From Flavobacterium notoginsengisoli (GTDB lineage Bacteria > Bacteroidota > Bacteroidia > Flavobacteriales > Flavobacteriaceae), in assembly GCF_014207905.1 (NCBI RefSeq), contig NZ_JACHLB010000001.1, positions 694,676-758,675 of the forward strand: DNA of 64,000 nt. Direction: 5' to 3'. Positions 1-7,636 of the stretch are shown in pieces. Position numbers and translations under genes: made by a program. Below the pieces are notes generated by a model, which was not told where the DNA came from, made no database searches, and saw only the letters and a program-made list of their open reading frames with translations. The number at the start of each line of letters is the position of its first letter. Positions within the stretch are counted from its first letter, which is position 1.

Positions 1-201
1 TAGGTTTCCTGTCGCTGGGTCGATAGCGGTAGAAGAGATTCCTGTTCCTGTATCACCTTTCGCGCCGGTTTCGCCTTTCGCACCAGTGTCGCCTTTTACT
101 TTTCCTGCATCAAATGTTCTTCCGTCGGTGTAGGTAATTATTAGGTTTCCTGTCGCTGGGTCGATAGCGGTAGAAGAGATTCCGGTTCCAGTATCACCTT
201 T
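1..201 (-). repeat. In-frame 141-bp collagen-like coding repeat
   Basis: Bases 1-60 and 142-201 agree at 58 of 60 positions, giving a repeat period of 141 bp that keeps the frame. The array continues past the left edge, so the copy number cannot be seen. Confidence 0.85.
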
Positions 202-609
202 GTCTCCTTTTGAACCTTTTACATTACCTGCGTTATCGGTTGTTCCGTCAATATACTTAACGATTATATCACCAGTATCGGGATTGATGGTAATTTTAGA
301 AATGGCCTTAATCTCATCGGCAGCAGCCATTCTGTGCCACTTATCAATGTGCCAGTAGTAATATCCAGGCGTAATATCTGAAACAGTAGCAGTATTGAAT
401 ACTAACAGACTATTTATATTACCATTATACATTGTGGTTTCATCGCGACTTCCTGTAAGTGCTATCCTAGGAATCAATACACCTTTGTTTTTAGCATAAA
501 CTTCTAATTGAGAAGATTCAGATGTGGGAGTTACTTTTCCAACCACAACTTGCGAAAAAACGGTATAAGATCCTAGAATAAAAAACAATATTAATAATTT
601 GTGTTTCAT
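1..609 (-). CDS. Secreted collagen-like repeat protein, 3' end outside window
   Basis: The reading frame opens at ATG 609 on the minus strand and stays open for 203 codons to the window edge, so the C-terminus is missing. It starts with a signal peptide (hydrophobic segment ending near VFSQ, about residue 21), then a globular part of about 120 residues with YYYWHIDKWHRM, a type of sequence frequent in flavobacterial surface proteins. From about residue 130 it turns into Gly-x-y runs (GSKGDKGDTGTG, GDTGAKGETGAKGDTG) separated by a non-collagen spacer GISSTAIDPATGNLIITYTDG. The repeat is 141 bp (47 codons): bases 1-60 match 142-201 with two differences. Probably an exported filament or adhesin-like protein. 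Function unknown; a C-terminal sorting domain or cell-wall partner would lie outside the window. Confidence 0.8.
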   Translation of the reverse strand, partial: MKHKLLILFFILGSYTVFSQVVVGKVTPTSESSQLEVYAKNKGVLIPRIALTGSRDETTMYNGNINSLLVFNTATVSDITPGYYYWHIDKWHRMAAADEIKAISKITINPDTGDIIVKYIDGTTDNAGNVKGSKGDKGDTGTGISSTAIDPATGNLIITYTDGRTFDAGKVKGDTGAKGETGAKGDTGTGISSTAIDPATGNL

Positions 610-832
610 AGTAGAAATTATCGTTTAAATTTTTTGCAAATTTCTGTTCAAACTCAAGATTCTTTTGCTACTGCAAGTTTTTAAACTAGTATTTTAAGGT
701 TTTTTTTTAAGGTTTTGATTTTTAGATATTTGTGTTTTTTTTGTTCGTTTTTAGATATTATTTTCATTGTTTTTAATAAAAGACAGAAGCAAAATTGTAA
801 GATGTTAAAGAAGTTAATTGTGTAATTAATAT

Positions 833-840
833 TATTTTTG
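833..840 (+). promoter_or_regulatory. Flavobacterial -7 box for pth (TATTTTTG)
   Basis: TATTTTTG fits the TAnnTTTG -7 consensus and ends 4 nt before the pth ATG at 845, so the transcript would start at or next to the start codon. No well-spaced TTG -33 box is visible. Confidence 0.45.
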
Positions 841-844
841 CCAG

Positions 845-1522
845 ATGATAAAATGGATAACAAAACTGTTTTCATCAACACGAAAAGAAGAGAAGATAGA
901 AGACAATACGAAACTGGAGGTACATGAACACCAACAAAACAATATAAAAAGCGTGAGTAAAAAATATTTAATCGTAGGATTGGGAAATATTGGCGCCGAA
1001 TATGTAAACACAAGACACAATATCGGATTTAAAGTGTTAGACTTTTTAGCTAAAAAAGAAGGACTTTCGTTCGAAACCGTGAAATTGGGTGCTTTGGCTG
1101 AATATAAATTCAAAGGCAGAACATTTTTTCTGCTTAAGCCAAATACATATATGAATCTTAGTGGGAAAGCGGTAAAATACTGGATGGATAAAGAAAATAT
1201 TCCATTAGAAAATATTCTCGTAATTACTGACGATTTAAATCTTTCTTTCGGGACAATTAGAATTAAGCCAAAAGGAAGCGACGGTGGCCACAATGGACTA
1301 AAAAACATCAATTTGGTTTTAAATACACAAAACTATACTCGTTATAGATTTGGTATAAGCGATCAATTTAAAAAAGGACAACAGGTAGATTACGTTTTAG
1401 GAGAGTGGAATGCTGAAGAAGAAGCAAAACTAACAGAACGTTTAGAAATTTCTTCAGAAATTATTAGAACTTTTGGAACGGCAGGTTTAGAAAATACAAT
1501 GACAACTTTTAATGGAAAATAA
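845..1522 (+). CDS. pth: Peptidyl-tRNA hydrolase
   Basis: Hydrolyses the ester bond of peptidyl-tRNAs that fall off ribosomes, recycling tRNA in the cytoplasm. The family core starts at residue 41 (YLIVGLGNIG). By family alignment the visible active-site residues are Asn48 (GLGNIG), His58 (NTRHNIGF), Asn104 (TYMNLSGK) and Asp129 (ITDDLNL), and the glycine-rich GSDGGHNGLKN motif is present at about 144-154. At 225 aa it is longer than the usual ~190-195 aa because of a ~36-residue lysine/glutamate-rich N-terminal extension. A GTG at 953 would remove the extension and is the alternative start. Followed by sodA in the same direction after a gap holding its own -7 box. Confidence 0.93.
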   Translation: MIKWITKLFSSTRKEEKIEDNTKLEVHEHQQNNIKSVSKKYLIVGLGNIGAEYVNTRHNIGFKVLDFLAKKEGLSFETVKLGALAEYKFKGRTFFLLKPNTYMNLSGKAVKYWMDKENIPLENILVITDDLNLSFGTIRIKPKGSDGGHNGLKNINLVLNTQNYTRYRFGISDQFKKGQQVDYVLGEWNAEEEAKLTERLEISSEIIRTFGTAGLENTMTTFNGK

Positions 1523-1617
1523 AGATTTACAGTTGTTTATCTAATAAAAAAATAAATTATCAGTTAATTTAATTGAATTATAACGAAATAGTATTTTCAA
1601 TTCCAAAGTTAAATGTC

Positions 1618-1625
1618 TAAATTTG
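1618..1625 (+). promoter_or_regulatory. -7 box for superoxide dismutase (TAAATTTG)
   Basis: TAAATTTG fits TAnnTTTG and lies 37 nt before the ATG at 1663. The -33 region (TTTTC around 1594) is only a weak match. Confidence 0.4.
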
Positions 1626-1662
1626 GAATAAATTATTATAAACCATAAAAATTAGAAATATC

Positions 1663-2274
1663 ATGGCTTTTGAATTACCACAATTACCTTATGCATACGA
1701 TGCATTAGAACCACATATTGATGCGCGTACAATGGAAATTCACCATACTAAGCATCATAATGCGTATACTACAAATCTAAATGCAGCAATTGCAGGAACA
1801 GATTTAGAAGGAAAAACAATCGAAAATATCTTAATCAACTTAGATAAATCAAATGCAGCAGTTCGTAACAATGGTGGAGGTTTCTACAACCACAATTTAT
1901 TCTGGACTGTAATGTCTCCAAATGGAGGAGGATTACCAACAGGAGATTTATTAGCAGCTATCGAAGCTTCTTTCGGAACTTTCGAAGAATTTAAAGCAAA
2001 ATTTGCTAAAGCTGGTGCAACACAATTCGGTTCTGGATGGGCTTGGTTGACAGTTCAAAAAGGAGGGAAATTAGAAGTTGTAGGTACTCCAAATCAAGAT
2101 AATCCATTAATGCCAGAAGTTGCTGGTCACGGTGGAACTCCAATCTTAGGAATGGACGTTTGGGAGCACGCTTACTACTTAAACTACCAAAACAGAAGAC
2201 CAGATTATATTGAAGCTTTCTTTAGTGTAATTAACTGGACAGAAGTTGCAAGAAGATTTGCTTTAGATAAATAA
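1663..2274 (+). CDS. sodA: Superoxide dismutase, Fe/Mn family
   Basis: Converts superoxide to oxygen and hydrogen peroxide. The four metal ligands can be read off: His27 (EIHHTKHH), His77 (FYNHNLFW), Asp165 and His169 (DVWEHAYY). Length of 203 aa is normal for the family. The stretch QDNPLMPE before [29 protein letters not shown] resembles Mn-type more than Fe-type enzymes, but metal use cannot be fixed by sequence and cambialistic forms occur in Bacteroidetes. No signal peptide, so cytoplasmic. Monocistronic: own -7 box upstream and a strong terminator at 2300-2335. Confidence 0.95.
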   Translation: MAFELPQLPYAYDALEPHIDARTMEIHHTKHHNAYTTNLNAAIAGTDLEGKTIENILINLDKSNAAVRNNGGGFYNHNLFWTVMSPNGGGLPTGDLLAAIEASFGTFEEFKAKFAKAGATQFGSGWAWLTVQKGGKLEVVGTPNQDNPLMPEVAGHGGTPILGMDVWEHAYYLNYQNRRPDYIEAFFSVINWTEVARRFALDK

Positions 2275-2299
2275 GAAAATAGAGTAAAGAATAAAGACA

Positions 2300-2335
2300 A
2301 AAGACGAGTGCCGAAAGGTTCTCGTCTTTTTTTTT
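2300..2335 (+). terminator. Intrinsic terminator of sodA
   Basis: AAAGACGAG (2300-2308) pairs perfectly with CTCGTCTTT (2321-2329) and is followed by an unbroken T run. Confidence 0.9.
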
Positions 2336-2412
2336 ATCTATACATTTTATCTATACATTTTATCTATAATCTTTGTTCTATTTTCTTTTATCTATTCCCT
2401 CTAAAAAAAAGA

Positions 2413-2488
2413 AAAATAAAAAAGGTGGAATCTCTTCCACCTTTTTTGCCCCAAATCTACCATAAACTTAACCTACTAATGTTATGGT
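2413..2488 (-). ncRNA. Candidate small RNA, copy A
   Basis: A 76-bp block identical to 2706-2781. Read on the minus strand it has a 5' stem (ACCATAA pairing with TTATGGT, with an inner TTA/TAA extension), a single-stranded AGATTTGGGGC linker and a 3' terminator hairpin GGTGGAA-GAGA-TTCCACC followed by six T. Upstream of this copy the -7 position carries TACTTTTA (2500-2493) instead of TACTTTTG, and the -33 position has TTTT instead of TTTG, so it may be weakly expressed or silent. No coding potential: a 70-codon plus-strand frame over it starts inside the sodA terminator. Confidence 0.55.
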
Positions 2489-2705
2489 TTAGTAAAAGTA
2501 GTGAAGGATATTTCGAGTAGAAAAAAATTCAGATGAAATGTATTAATATCCGATAAATGGATTATAATTTATTAGGCTGTCCTTTTAAAGGAAAAATTTG
2601 GATAAAATAGCCTAAAGAGTCTATAATGAGGGATGTACGATAAAGATTATAAATAGTTCTCTTGTATGAAATGGTTCATTTTTTATTTTCTTTTCTAAAA
2701 AAGTT

Positions 2706-2781
2706 AAAATAAAAAAGGTGGAATCTCTTCCACCTTTTTTGCCCCAAATCTACCATAAACTTAACCTACTAATGTTATGGT
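2706..2781 (-). ncRNA. Candidate small RNA, copy B, with its own promoter and terminator
   Basis: Identical in sequence to 2413-2488. A full flavobacterial promoter precedes it on the minus strand (TTTG 2817-2814, 20-nt spacer, TACTTTTG 2793-2786). The conserved block starts at 2781, about where transcription should begin, and ends in a GC-rich hairpin with a GAGA tetraloop and U tail. The predicted transcript is about 75 nt with two stem-loops and a purine-rich linker. It lies just after the stop of the PurF-like gene on the same strand, so read-through from that gene is an alternative source. No known RNA family was recognised by eye. Confidence 0.7.
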
Positions 2782-2785
2782 ATCT

Positions 2786-2817
2786 CAAAAGTATCATTGC
2801 TTTTCAATTTTACCAAA
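2786..2817 (-). promoter_or_regulatory. Promoter of small RNA copy B
   Basis: On the minus strand TTTG (2817-2814), 20 nt, TACTTTTG (2793-2786): a near-perfect match to TTTG-N19-22-TAnnTTTG. Confidence 0.7.
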
Positions 2818-2881
2818 CAAACAGGATGAACGGCAAAAAAAACCGATGAAATGCACAAATTAACCTTTTATTAATACTTTT

Positions 2882-4780
2882 TTAATAAGCTCTAGCGTCT
2901 TTTCCTTCGTAAAAATTCATAAAAGCACGGTTTACAACTCGATTTCCACCAGGAGTAGGATAATCTCCAGTGAAGTACCAATCCCCTAAATTTTTAGGAC
3001 ACGCTTTATGAAGATCTTCTACTGTTTGGAAAATGATTTTCACTTCAGCATTGATCTCTGGAGAGCTTAACATTTCTGCAATTTTATCTGAAATCTCTTC
3101 ATCTGTAAATTGGCTGTAAATTTCTGTTACATAATTTACAACATCTTTATCTGCAAAATTTTCTTGAGCTTTACATTTTGCATAAACTTCGTCTACAATA
3201 TGGTAAAGATTTCTTTCTTTTAATAAAGCAAGTGCTGCTCTAAAAGCAACTAAACCTTCTAATTTCGCCATATCAATTCCGTAACAATCCGGATAACGAA
3301 TTTGTGGTGCTGATGAAACAATTACAATACGTTTTGGTTTTAAACGATCCATCATTTTAATGATGCTCATTTTCAATGTAGTACCACGAACGATACTGTC
3401 ATCGATAATAACCAAATTATCTTCTGGTTTGATTACGCCGTAAGTAACATCATAAACGTGAGCCACTAAATCGTCACGGCTGCTGTCTTCTGTAATAAAG
3501 GTTCTTAGCTTAGCATCTTTAATTGCAACTTTCTCTGTACGTATTTTTACAGCTAAAAGTTCCTGAAGTGTTTCAGCAGTAAGTGTATTTCTATTTTCTA
3601 AAATATAATTGTTCTTTCTCTGATTCAAGAAATCCTGAGCAGCTTCAACCAAACCATAAAATGAAGTTTCTGCTGTATTTGGAATATAAGAGAAAACAGT
3701 GTTATCTGTGTCGCTATCAATTGCTTTAAGAACGGCTGGCAAAATTAATTTACCTAAGTCTTTACGCTCTTGATAGATTTCAGCATCACTTCCTCTTGAG
3801 AAATAGATTCTTTCAAACGAACATGCTTTTTTAACAGTTGGTTCCAAAATCTGATTCATGGTAACTCTTCCGTTTTTCTTGATAATCAAGGCGTTTCCTG
3901 GGTCAATTTCCTGAACGCTTTCAAAAGGTACATTAAATACAGTTTGAATAACTGGTCTTTCAGAAGCAACAACTACTACTTCGTCATCTTGATAAAAGTA
4001 TGCTGGACGAATTCCTGCTGGGTCTCTAAAAACAAATGCGTCGCCATGACCTAATAATCCAGCCATTGCATAACCTCCATCTAAGTTTTTAGCCGAACGA
4101 GCTAAGATTTTTGCGATATCTAAACGTTCTGCAATTACTGGAGAAGCATTTCTTTTAGAATATCCTTCAGCTTTACAGTCTTGGTACAATTGCATTACTT
4201 CTTTATCTAAGAAGTGACCAATTTTTTCCATTACAGTAACCGTATCAGCCATTTCTTTAGGGTGCTGTCCAAGTTCAACAAGGTTTTCGAAAAGTTCTTT
4301 AACATTTGTCATATTAAAGTTTCCGGCTAAAATCAAATTACGGTGCATCCAGTTACTTTGACGTAAAAATGGGTGAACACTTTCGATGCTGTTTTTTCCG
4401 AAAGTTCCATAACGAACGTGTCCTAGAAACAATTCTCCAACATATGGAATTTCAGATTTGATTTTATTAATATCATCACCAATTTCTGGATTTGCTTTTA
4501 ACTCTTCGCTGATTCTTTCATTGATTTGTTTAAAAACGTCTTGTATTGGCTGTGAGTGATTTGAACGAACTCTGCTTATGTAGCGTTGTCCAGGATCAAC
4601 ATCCAATTTAATACTTGCAAAACCAGCACCGTCTTGTCCACGGTTGTGCTGTTTTTCCATCATTAAATACATTTTCTGAATTCCGTAAAATGCAGTTCCG
4701 TATTTTTCTTTATAATATTCAAGCGGTTTTAGTAGTCTAACTAAGGCTATACCACATTCGTGTTTTAAAGCGTCGCTCAT
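2882..4780 (-). CDS. purF: Amidophosphoribosyltransferase-type protein (PurF family, long form)
   Basis: PurF makes phosphoribosylamine from PRPP and glutamine, the first step of purine synthesis. The N-terminal glutamine amidotransferase shows Cys9 in HECGIAL, RGQDGAG (near 48), GHVRYGTFG (near 121) and a later RDPAGIRP. The phosphoribosyltransferase half carries the PRPP loop VIIDDSIVRGTTL at about 455-468. At 632 aa it is well above the usual 470-510 aa, with insertions in the first 120 residues and a ~100-residue C-terminal tail. The nucleophile Cys9 would need removal of eight residues to be N-terminal, as in enzymes with a propeptide. It may be the purine enzyme or a Bacteroidetes paralogue with another role. 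Downstream of a PfkB kinase on the same strand, but a terminator lies between them. Confidence 0.8.
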   Translation of the reverse strand: MSDALKHECGIALVRLLKPLEYYKEKYGTAFYGIQKMYLMMEKQHNRGQDGAGFASIKLDVDPGQRYISRVRSNHSQPIQDVFKQINERISEELKANPEIGDDINKIKSEIPYVGELFLGHVRYGTFGKNSIESVHPFLRQSNWMHRNLILAGNFNMTNVKELFENLVELGQHPKEMADTVTVMEKIGHFLDKEVMQLYQDCKAEGYSKRNASPVIAERLDIAKILARSAKNLDGGYAMAGLLGHGDAFVFRDPAGIRPAYFYQDDEVVVVASERPVIQTVFNVPFESVQEIDPGNALIIKKNGRVTMNQILEPTVKKACSFERIYFSRGSDAEIYQERKDLGKLILPAVLKAIDSDTDNTVFSYIPNTAETSFYGLVEAAQDFLNQRKNNYILENRNTLTAETLQELLAVKIRTEKVAIKDAKLRTFITEDSSRDDLVAHVYDVTYGVIKPEDNLVIIDDSIVRGTTLKMSIIKMMDRLKPKRIVIVSSAPQIRYPDCYGIDMAKLEGLVAFRAALALLKERNLYHIVDEVYAKCKAQENFADKDVVNYVTEIYSQFTDEEISDKIAEMLSSPEINAEVKIIFQTVEDLHKACPKNLGDWYFTGDYPTPGGNRVVNRAFMNFYEGKDARAY

Positions 4781-4826
4781 TGTTTTTTGTTATTTGTGTG
4801 TTGTTGTAAGTTGTGTGTATTAACGT

Positions 4827-4854
4827 AATAAAAAAGCCCCGTTTTATCGAGGCT
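4827..4854 (-). terminator. Intrinsic terminator of the PfkB kinase gene
   Basis: On the minus strand AGCCTCG (4854-4848) pairs with CGGGGCT (4841-4835), one G-U pair, followed by TTTTTATT. It separates the kinase from the PurF-type gene. Confidence 0.75.
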
Positions 4855-4862
4855 CTTAGGCA

Positions 4863-5786
4863 TTATATTTCTATGTCAAACTGAGTTAACGACTTAAATT
4901 GCTGTAATCGAATCGCTACTTCGGCTTTGCTTAAATTTTCCATCCTTTCGGTTCCAAATTTCTCCACGCAGAACGAAGCTAAATTTGAACCGTAAATAAT
5001 TGCATTCTTCATGTTTCCAAAAGAAATGTTTTCGCTTTGCGCAATAAATCCAGAAAAACCACCTGCAAAAGTATCTCCCGCTCCTGTTGGATCGAAAACT
5101 TCTTCTAATGGTAAAGCTGGTGCAAAGAATACTTCTCTATTGTGGAATAAAAGCGCTCCGTGTTCTCCTTTTTTGATCACCACATATTTTGGTCCCATAT
5201 CTTGGATTTTAGCAGCTGCTTTTACTAATGAATATTCACCAGAAAGTTGTCTTGCTTCTTCGTCATTGATTGTAATAACATCTACACGTTTAATAACGTC
5301 TAATAATTCTGGAAGAGCGCAATCCATCCAAAAGTTCATTGTATCTAAAACAACTAATTTTGGTTTTTTCTCCATTTGGTCTAAAACACTGCTTTGTACT
5401 AACGGATGTAAGTTTCCTAACATCACAACATCAGCATCTTTATAGTTTTGAGGAACTTTTGGCTGAAAATCAGCTAAAACATTCAACTCCGTTACAAGAG
5501 TGTCTCTAGAATTCAAATCGTTGTGGTATAAACCGCTCCAGAAAAAAGTTTTTCCTCCTTTTACAATTTCGATACCAGAGATATCGATATTTTTTGAAGT
5601 TAAAAGATCTAAATGTTCTTGAGGAAAATCGTCTCCAACTACAGAAACAATAGCCGATTGTAAGTTAAAAAATGACGCTGATAATCCGATGTAGGTTGCA
5701 GCACCACCTAAAATTTTATCTGTTTTTCCGAAAGGAGTTTCAATCGCGTCGAAAGCAACTGTTCCAACAATCAATAGTTTATTCAT
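4863..5786 (-). CDS. PfkB-family carbohydrate or nucleoside kinase
   Basis: A ribokinase-fold kinase of 307 aa that phosphorylates a sugar or nucleoside with ATP. Visible signatures are the N-terminal GG motif (KILGGAATYIGLSAS, about 25-38) and the C-terminal DPTGAGDTFAGGFSGF (about 232-247), whose GAGD aspartate is the catalytic base. The NDEEARQLSGE stretch fits the middle of the family. The substrate cannot be told; automatic annotations of relatives alternate between sugar kinase and adenosine kinase. It precedes the PurF-type gene on the same strand, which would fit a role in ribose/purine metabolism but is only context. A clear promoter lies at 5810-5841. Confidence 0.85.
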   Translation of the reverse strand: MNKLLIVGTVAFDAIETPFGKTDKILGGAATYIGLSASFFNLQSAIVSVVGDDFPQEHLDLLTSKNIDISGIEIVKGGKTFFWSGLYHNDLNSRDTLVTELNVLADFQPKVPQNYKDADVVMLGNLHPLVQSSVLDQMEKKPKLVVLDTMNFWMDCALPELLDVIKRVDVITINDEEARQLSGEYSLVKAAAKIQDMGPKYVVIKKGEHGALLFHNREVFFAPALPLEEVFDPTGAGDTFAGGFSGFIAQSENISFGNMKNAIIYGSNLASFCVEKFGTERMENLSKAEVAIRLQQFKSLTQFDIEI

Positions 5787-5809
5787 TTTATGAATTTCGA
5801 ATTAGGGTG

Positions 5810-5841
5810 CAAAGATACTTCATAAGTTACAATCTTGCAAC
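5810..5841 (-). promoter_or_regulatory. Promoter of the PfkB kinase gene
   Basis: On the minus strand GTTG (5841-5838), 20-nt spacer, TATCTTTG (5817-5810), matching the flavobacterial TTG/TAnnTTTG promoter. Confidence 0.6.
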
Positions 5842-5992
5842 GGTTTAGAGTCTCAAAATTTTCTTAAAAAAAAGAGAACGATTTGTGATTGAAATTACTG
5901 TAAATGAATAGGTTAAAAACTGTTTTTAATGAAGGTCAAAATAGGTTTTTCAGAATTAATCTGCAAGTTTTTCGAAAATAATTGCGAATATT

Positions 5993-6388
5993 TTACAAGT
6001 TGAACTTCTTATCAAAATAATTCTTTAAAACACCAATTTGAACCAATGCCATAAAAGGTACAATTAAAATAGCATACAATAAGGTTTTTGAAATATGGAT
6101 TCCAGAAATAACCGCAGAAATTTTATCTGTGTACGATTTTCCTATTTCTAAATTATTTTGAGTTCCTGCAAAAAACACATTATAAACAATTAAAATAGCC
6201 AAAGCAACTCCAATAAAAACCCATGTTGTAATAGAAATCAAAGGTTTGTAAGGTTTGATTTTTGCTTTTTCGGCAACAAGAATTTGCGACATTAAATTTG
6301 AAGTAAAGTCAGCAGATGGCGATTGCAAAGTGTTTTCGGCCATCATTTTCTCAATAAGATTTTCTAAGTTTTTATCTTCCTCTTTCAT
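5993..6388 (-). CDS. Small membrane protein, probable anti-sigma factor
   Basis: 131 aa with an acidic N-terminal cytoplasmic part of about 45 residues and two hydrophobic segments (about 51-69 and 102-120). Its start overlaps the end of the ECF sigma gene by 17 nt, the usual arrangement for translational coupling of a sigma factor and its membrane anti-sigma partner. No zinc-binding HxxxCxxC motif is present, so it is not a ZAS-type anti-sigma factor. Function is inferred from position and topology; sequence alone would only give a hypothetical membrane protein. Confidence 0.7.
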   Translation of the reverse strand: MKEEDKNLENLIEKMMAENTLQSPSADFTSNLMSQILVAEKAKIKPYKPLISITTWVFIGVALAILIVYNVFFAGTQNNLEIGKSYTDKISAVISGIHISKTLLYAILIVPFMALVQIGVLKNYFDKKFNL

Positions 6389-6959
6389 AATACTCTACTA
6401 TTTCGGGTTCTAACTGCTTTTTTAAAATAACGGCTAATTTTTGTCGGCTTCTAAACAATTTGACTTTTACGTTATTAGAGTTTAGGTTCATTATTTTTCC
6501 AATTTCCTCTAAATTCTGATCTTCAAAATAAAATAAAGTCAGCAGAAAATTATCTTCTCTTGGTAACAAATTTAAGCAATTTTGAATTGCCTGCTTTCGT
6601 TCTTTATCTTCCAAAGCGCTCAAAGCATTGTCCATTGTTTTGACCAAATGCGATGAAAATTCATCTATAGAAATATTTAAATCTTCTTTTTTGTTTTTCT
6701 TCAAACGATCTAAACAATTATTATAGGAGATTTTATAAATCCATGTTGAAAATTTAGAATCGCCTTTAAACTTATTTAAAGAATTAAATACCTTAATAAA
6801 AGTATCTTGTGCGGCTTCTTCAGCTTCTTCTCTGTTTTTAACCATTTTGAGCGACAATGTAAAAATCATATCCTTATAACGATCAACCAGCACGGCAAAC
6901 AAATTTGTCTCGCCCTGCAGAATTCTATCGATATAATGTTGATCATTCATTGTACTCAT
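6372..6959 (-). CDS. ECF-type RNA polymerase sigma factor
   Basis: 195 aa. Sigma region 2 spans about 20-90 (VDRYKDMIFTLSLKMV, AEEAAQDTFIKVF, KFSTWIYKISYN) and region 4 about 128-182 (LPREDNFLLTLFYFEDQNLEEIGKIMN, VKVKLFRSRQKL). There is no region 1 or 3, as expected for extracytoplasmic function sigma factors. The promoter in front of it carries TGTAACCT-N12-TGTCGTCCTAT, and the same element precedes the divergent DUF6249 gene, so it probably drives both its own operon and that gene. The anti-sigma-like partner follows with a 17-nt overlap. The signal it answers to is unknown. Confidence 0.93.
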   Translation of the reverse strand: MSTMNDQHYIDRILQGETNLFAVLVDRYKDMIFTLSLKMVKNREEAEEAAQDTFIKVFNSLNKFKGDSKFSTWIYKISYNNCLDRLKKNKKEDLNISIDEFSSHLVKTMDNALSALEDKERKQAIQNCLNLLPREDNFLLTLFYFEDQNLEEIGKIMNLNSNNVKVKLFRSRQKLAVILKKQLEPEIVEYYERGR

Positions 6960-6964
6960 ATTAT

Positions 6965-6995
6965 ATAGGACGACAGTTTGTTGTTTTAGGTTACA
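6965..6995 (-). promoter_or_regulatory. ECF-type promoter of the sigma factor operon
   Basis: Minus strand: TGTAACCT (6995-6988), 12 nt, TGTCGTCCTAT (6975-6965). The -35 GTAAC and -10 CGTC cores are the usual ECF pattern. The -10 element lies 5 nt before the sigma ATG at 6959. Confidence 0.75.
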
Positions 6996-7020
6996 GTGAA
7001 ATGAAATAAAAATTCAAAAA

Positions 7021-7140
7021 TTCCAAATTCCAATTTTGAGCTATACATATATTATAGCGTGAACTTTGTCAAAGTTTAGAGTTTACAAATTATTGCTTAT
7101 TCAAAATTAATTGATTATCAGTAAGTTTTGGAATTTGGAA
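7021..7140. repeat. 13-bp inverted repeat between the divergent ECF promoters
   Basis: TTCCAAATTCCAA (7021-7033) is the exact reverse complement of TTGGAATTTGGAA (7128-7140), inside the ~190-bp gap between the two ECF-type promoters. The same AATTCCAAATT word builds the hairpin after acpP (9698-9810). Confidence 0.6.
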
Positions 7141-7169
7141 TTTAAAAATTGAAATTTTTTTTAGAATCT

Positions 7170-7200
7170 TGTAACCTCAATTTAAAAGGTGTCGTCCTAT
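7170..7200 (+). promoter_or_regulatory. ECF-type promoter of the DUF6249 gene
   Basis: TGTAACCT (7170-7177), 12 nt, TGTCGTCCTAT (7190-7200): identical boxes and identical spacing to the sigma factor's own promoter on the other strand. Confidence 0.75.
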
Positions 7201-7233
7201 GGAGTATCAATCAATTATAAAAACATAAAAATT

Positions 7234-7584
7234 ATGGGACCACAAGTTTTAGTACCGTTTAGTCTTTTCGCAATGATATTTGGGATTGTCTATCTTTTTT
7301 ACTCAACAAGAAATAGAGAACGTTTAGCTCTTATAGAAAAAGGGGCAGATGCCAGTATATTTTTAAAAGGAAGAACAAAGGGAAGTTCGGCTTGGAAAAT
7401 TTTTGTTGTAAATCTAGCTTTTCTATTAATAGGAAGCGGTGTTGGAATTTTTCTTGCCTTAATAATCACAACCTATACTTCTCTTAATGATGGAGCTGTA
7501 TATCCTTCAATTATTTTTATAATGGCAGGTATCGGACTTTTGATCGGATTTAAAACGGCAAAAGATTTAGACAAAGAAGAATAA
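7234..7584 (+). CDS. DUF6249-type small membrane protein
   Basis: 116 aa from ATG 7234. An upstream ATG at 7189 falls inside the promoter's -10 element and is rejected as start. It has an N-terminal membrane segment (about 4-22), the cytoplasmic motif RNRERLALIEKGADASIF that marks the DUF6249 family, and two further hydrophobic segments (about 53-77 and 87-104). Function is unknown. Its promoter is the same as that of the adjacent ECF sigma factor, so it is a likely member of that sigma factor's regulon and may act in the same envelope response. A bidirectional terminator separates it from the convergent rnhA gene. Confidence 0.8.
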   Translation: MGPQVLVPFSLFAMIFGIVYLFYSTRNRERLALIEKGADASIFLKGRTKGSSAWKIFVVNLAFLLIGSGVGIFLALIITTYTSLNDGAVYPSIIFIMAGIGLLIGFKTAKDLDKEE

Positions 7585-7602
7585 GAGCTTTAAGTTAGAA
7601 AA

Positions 7603-7636
7603 GAAAAACGCATCAAATAGTTGATGCGTTTTTTTT
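7603..7636. terminator. Bidirectional intrinsic terminator (DUF6249 / rnhA)
   Basis: AACGCATCAA (7607-7616) pairs perfectly with TTGATGCGTT (7621-7630) around ATAG, with an A run before and a T run after, so it can work on both strands. Confidence 0.9.

Noticed and set aside
1-201. CRISPR-like array from the repeated blocks
   Set aside because: The repeats are coding, in frame and of 141-bp period with Gly-x-y content; no unique spacers.
681-1013. 110-codon minus-strand frame over the pth start
   Set aside because: Low-complexity translation of A/T runs, mostly in a non-coding gap and antisense to pth.
2308-2520. 70-codon plus-strand frame after sodA
   Set aside because: It begins inside the sodA terminator and runs through the small-RNA block; composition is low-complexity (Phe/Tyr/Leu from T-rich DNA).
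5011-5445. 144-codon plus-strand frame
   Set aside because: Antisense to the PfkB kinase gene, whose motifs are clear.
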